Origin: an uncultured Eubacteriales bacterium
GTDB taxonomy: Bacteria; Bacillota; Clostridia; Christensenellales; Aristaeellaceae
Reading direction: 5' to 3'
NCBI GenBank assembly: GCA_902793605.1
Contig: CADBEB010000009.1
Span: forward strand, 1 to 64,000
Length of the DNA: 64,000 nt
Position 1 is the first letter of the stretch, and every line of letters begins with the position of its first letter. The notes beneath the pieces were generated by a model. It did no database searches. It was not told the DNA's origin and saw nothing but the letters and a program-made list of their open reading frames with translations. Shown here piece after piece: positions 61,419-64,000 of this stretch. Position numbers and translations under genes: made by a program.

Positions 61419-62811
61419 TCAGCTCTGTGGGCTGTTCATACCCGGGGAAGGGCAGGTCCAGTGCACCACAGTCGGTATAGCCGATCGCCCGGTAGAAAAA
61501 CTGCGCTTCTTCATCTTTCTGGGTGGAGGTCATCACCAGGCCATACCCTTTGGCCTTCATCTCCTTCTCCCAATGTTTCATCAGCATATGGCCGAAACCG
61601 TTACGCTGCTCGTTTTCCTGAACATACAGCATCGTGCAGAACGGGATGCTGTCCCAGAAAAGCATATAACGAAGAATGGCAATCGGCTGATCGCCTTTCA
61701 TCAGCACATAGCCCATCCGGTCCCTCACCTTCCGGTCAAACTCTTCCTTGTCCAGATGGCGATCCAGGGAAAACCAGAAATCCTTGTCCGCATCCGTCAC
61801 GGAACGAACGCTGACGGATGCGTTTTTTTCCGTCTCCGTCCCGGCCGGATGCCCGGTCCTGCGGTCCACCCGCCGGATCAGCGGCCGGCCCGAACAATAG
61901 TTTTCGAAGTCTTCCAGGAGCAGTTCGACAATCCGGTCCACGGTATAAGGAAGTGAGGTATTCCCGGCGACGTGTGGCGTAATGACCAGTCGGGGACAGT
62001 CCCAAAGCGTGGAATCCTGCGGGATCGGTTCCTCCTCGAAAACATCCAGCCCGGCATACAGCCGGCCGGCTCTCAGCTCTTTTTCAAGCGCCGGTTGGTC
62101 GATCACGGTCCCGCGGCCCACGTTGATAATCACTGCGTCGTCCGGAAGGAGTTTCAGCTGTCTTTCGGAGATCATCCGGCAGGTGTCCTGTGTCCCGGGA
62201 AGGGAAATGATCAGAAGATCCGTTTCTGGCAGGACCTCCTCCAACTGCTCCCTTCTCACGATCCGGTCAAAGAGGCCGCCGGGATTGCAGCCCTTGCGGT
62301 TCACGCCGATGATCTGCCGGGGCCTGAACCCACGGAGTCGCCGAAGCGTTTCCTGGCCGATATCCCCGGTGCCCAGGAGCGTGATCCTGCTGCCATGGAT
62401 GGAGCGGACTGGAAGCCAGCGGATCCATTCGCGCTTTTCAATATGCGCCTGGTATTCCGGCTGCCTGCGGAGGATCTCAGTCAGCAGCATGATCACATGC
62501 TCCGAGATCGTTACCCCGTAGGCGCCGGAGGAATTTGTCAGCTCTGCGCCCGGACAGGCAAAAGCATCGTCGGTGATAAATCGATCCGTGCCCGCGAAGG
62601 GGCTGCAGAGCCAGCGCAGATTCGGAGCATTCTGCGACAGGACCGGATCCGAGCCGACCACCACCTCCGCGTCTTTCAGGTACGGCAGACTTTCGGACGG
62701 CTCACCGAAAAACCGGCAGTCAAACCCGTGCCTTTCCGCCGCTTCACGGATACGGACCCGGTGGTTTTCTGTCAGATCCGGGATCACCACGACCAGTTTC
62801 CGGTACATCAT
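61399..62811 (-). CDS. D-2-hydroxyacid dehydrogenase / GNAT fusion
   Basis: Residues ~1-315 are a D-2-hydroxyacid dehydrogenase: GTGDIGQETLRRLRG (NAD loop), NVGRGTVID (Arg), FEEEPI (Glu) and ITPHVAGN (His), the catalytic set of the family. Residues ~335-470 are a GNAT domain: ENEQRNGFGHMLMKHWEKEM, then FYRAIGYTDCG. The joining of a ketoacid/hydroxyacid reductase with an acetyltransferase is uncommon, and no substrate is evident. I start at ATG 62811 (GAGGT 6-7 bases upstream); ATG 62823, four residues longer, overlaps the stop of the XRE gene as ATGA. Either way the two genes are coupled. Confidence 0.85.
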   Translation of the reverse strand: MMYRKLVVVIPDLTENHRVRIREAAERHGFDCRFFGEPSESLPYLKDAEVVVGSDPVLSQNAPNLRWLCSPFAGTDRFITDDAFACPGAELTNSSGAYGVTISEHVIMLLTEILRRQPEYQAHIEKREWIRWLPVRSIHGSRITLLGTGDIGQETLRRLRGFRPRQIIGVNRKGCNPGGLFDRIVRREQLEEVLPETDLLIISLPGTQDTCRMISERQLKLLPDDAVIINVGRGTVIDQPALEKELRAGRLYAGLDVFEEEPIPQDSTLWDCPRLVITPHVAGNTSLPYTVDRIVELLLEDFENYCSGRPLIRRVDRRTGHPAGTETEKNASVSVRSVTDADKDFWFSLDRHLDKEEFDRKVRDRMGYVLMKGDQPIAILRYMLFWDSIPFCTMLYVQENEQRNGFGHMLMKHWEKEMKAKGYGLVMTSTQKDEEAQFFYRAIGYTDCGALDLPFPGYEQPTELIMGKAL

Positions 62812-62819
62812 GCAATACC

Positions 62820-63422
62820 TCATTCCTGTTTCTTTTTATCCAGCCGGCACCTGTACAGGCCGTGCTGATTGCAGTACGTGTAGATCCAGCCGGCCCCGCG
62901 GTAGAAAAAACGCGCTTCCGCGTTTCCTTCCGGGTAAAGGATACAGGTCTCACAGCGGTCCGGCGTCATGTAGGTGATGAAGGACAGGGAATGTTCCTTG
63001 CTCATGGGATGGGATGCGGTCACATAGATCTCGTCCTCGATCTGCTCCACTCCCACGGCGTGCGCTTCATCCGCCTCCTCCGCCTCCAGCGCAGGCAGCC
63101 GGATCCCGCAGCAGGAGATCATCGCTTCCCCCCGTGCAAAGATCACATTGCCGCATACGGGGCATACGTAGAACAGGCTTTTCAGCATGTTCGACCCACG
63201 GTTGCGGTTGGTGATCGTCTGCCCGCACAGCAGTTCCGGAACGGAGATATGCAGAGCCTTTCCGATCGGTTCCAGCAGCGAAACGTCCGGGAATCCCCGG
63301 CCGTTCTCCCATTTCGATACTGCTTTATCGCTCACGCACAGTTTATCTGCCAGTTCTGCCTGAGTCATGCCCAGCTTCTCGCGCAGCGCTTTGATCGTTG
63401 CGCCGGTCACATAGTGATCCAT
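62820..63422 (-). CDS. XRE regulator fused to desulfoferrodoxin-like domain
   Basis: Residues 1-65 form an XRE helix-turn-helix (LGMTQAELADKLCVSDKAVS). Residues ~84-195 resemble a complete desulfoferrodoxin/superoxide reductase. Cys87, Cys90, Cys104 and Cys105 form a rubredoxin-like iron site. His121, His138, His144, His187 and Cys184 (in ASHPMSKEHS and YCNQHGLY) match the SOR iron ligands. The protein likely senses superoxide, peroxide or iron state and regulates transcription; enzymatic activity is possible. AAGGAG precedes the ATG at 63422. The dehydrogenase-GNAT gene is downstream and coupled, a likely target or partner. Confidence 0.87.
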   Translation of the reverse strand: MDHYVTGATIKALREKLGMTQAELADKLCVSDKAVSKWENGRGFPDVSLLEPIGKALHISVPELLCGQTITNRNRGSNMLKSLFYVCPVCGNVIFARGEAMISCCGIRLPALEAEEADEAHAVGVEQIEDEIYVTASHPMSKEHSLSFITYMTPDRCETCILYPEGNAEARFFYRGAGWIYTYCNQHGLYRCRLDKKKQE

Positions 63423-63502
63423 TGTTCACCACTCCTTTCGCGGAACAGGATAACAGGAGATCACGCCGGGAAACAACCTACGCTCCGTAGAGGATGCCGG
63501 GA

Positions 63503-64000
63503 TCATCCCCGGCTGCCTTTTGTCAGCGTCAGAATATTGACAGACAGTGCCGGCGCTTCATAGGTGAAGCTCCGGGATGCCCCGGCCGCCTGGAGCAAGA
63601 CGTCGTGAACATGTTCCGGATCCTCCAGGCTGTTCTCGTCCGCCGCGTTTCCTGTCAGCAGGCCGACGGTATATTCCGGCTCCACGTCGCAGTCCAGCGT
63701 GATCTCCACCGGCTCTTCCCGGTCGTCAAAATTGACGATCTTGATGATCACCTGCTCATCGGTATCCGTGGCGACACAGCCCATTGCCGGATAGGAGGGC
63801 AGTTCCGCCGTGTCGATCACTTCGCCGTTCACCTCGAGTGTCACCCTGTGCCCGGCCACCGTGTATTTCAGATGGTTGAATTCATTCACTTTCAGCCCGG
63901 CATTCTTGGGCTCCGAGTAGGGCTTTGGCGGAAAGCTGTCCCGCGCAATATAGCTTTTCCCTCCGCTCAGGATCCACCGGGAAACCTCCAGGAAGCGCAT
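63503..64000 (-). CDS. GH51 alpha-L-arabinofuranosidase, C-terminal part (cut by window)
   Basis: At least 165 residues are seen; the gene continues past the right edge. The visible part has the beta-sandwich tail of GH51 arabinofuranosidases: VIIKIVNFDDREEPVEITLD, then NSLEDPEHVHD and an ending like PALSVNILTLTK. The family removes alpha-L-arabinofuranosyl residues from arabinoxylan or arabinan. The catalytic residues are outside the window, so activity cannot be judged. It complements the GH127 enzyme at 51339. Confidence 0.8.
   Translation of the reverse strand: MRFLEVSRWILSGGKSYIARDSFPPKPYSEPKNAGLKVNEFNHLKYTVAGHRVTLEVNGEVIDTAELPSYPAMGCVATDTDEQVIIKIVNFDDREEPVEITLDCDVEPEYTVGLLTGNAADENSLEDPEHVHDVLLQAAGASRSFTYEAPALSVNILTLTKGSRG

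Noticed and set aside
1..64000. CRISPR array, tRNA or rRNA genes, transposases, phage genes
   Set aside because: No regularly spaced repeat series, tRNA-like cloverleaf or recombinase motif was seen on reading either strand.

Overview
The window looks like chromosome of a low-profile Clostridia member (Firmicutes), probably an uncultured or recently cultured gut or rumen anaerobe of the Christensenellales/Aristaeellaceae type. That placement is an inference from several points. Ribosome binding sites are strong GGAGG types. There is a T-box leader, several sigma-A promoters, an HTH-desulfoferrodoxin regulator, family-1 sugar ABC transporters and hemicellulose-type glycosidases. GC is moderately high, and long antisense open frames run over most genes as a result. 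No rRNA, tRNA, CRISPR array, transposase or phage gene was recognised.

Layout. 1-4400: PAP2 phosphatase, a small lipoprotein with an apparent one-base frameshift, a P1 (S58) peptidase, and an AraC regulator with an effector-binding domain. 4550-10310: core functions, namely a GH1 beta-glucosidase, the translational GTPases TypA/BipA and RF3 (minus strand) and UMP kinase (plus). 10370-17460: a Cys-rich unknown, an EAL-type c-di-GMP protein, a P-loop kinase/GNAT fusion, a GNAT, a membrane processive glycosyltransferase and a Nudix hydrolase. 17457-20200: an XRE-cupin-acyl-CoA-synthetase-like fusion behind a complete transcriptional T-box leader. 20376-21443: GMP synthase lacking its glutaminase domain.

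21771-26508 is a three-gene minus-strand cassette: a DUF2156 acyltransferase, a MATE transporter fused to an RsbW-like ATPase domain, and a SpoIIE/RsbU-type phosphatase also carrying such a domain. 27273-34210 has a GGDEF-EAL protein, a truncated condensation-like acyltransferase and a very large MscS-type channel.

34222-41977 is the most unusual locus, a four-gene minus operon. It has a KdsB-type CMP-sugar synthase, a PIG-L deacetylase/GNAT fusion, an adenylate-forming ligase, and a 1479-residue protein. That protein combines a polysialyltransferase-like domain, a sugar-transfer-associated ATP-grasp domain, a GT2 glycosyltransferase and a DUF218 domain. I read it as a system for an amide- or acyl-decorated glycan made from a CMP-activated sugar.

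42471-45874 holds a second PAP2 protein (catalytic His replaced by Asn), a GNAT, a DUF218 protein and a YlmH-like S4 protein. 45903-57104 is a plant-glycan utilisation region: LacI and AraC regulators, a sugar ABC transporter without its own ATPase, a GH127 beta-L-arabinofuranosidase and, after an AlkD-like protein and a GNAT, a GH2 beta-mannosidase. Divergent from the mannosidase is a single-module NRPS (A-T-C) at 57281-60184. The right end has a YcaQ-type glycosylase, a 2-hydroxyacid dehydrogenase/GNAT fusion coupled to an XRE-desulfoferrodoxin regulator, and the C-terminus of a GH51 arabinofuranosidase cut by the window edge.

Throughout, protein families were recognised by reading motifs, not by database search.
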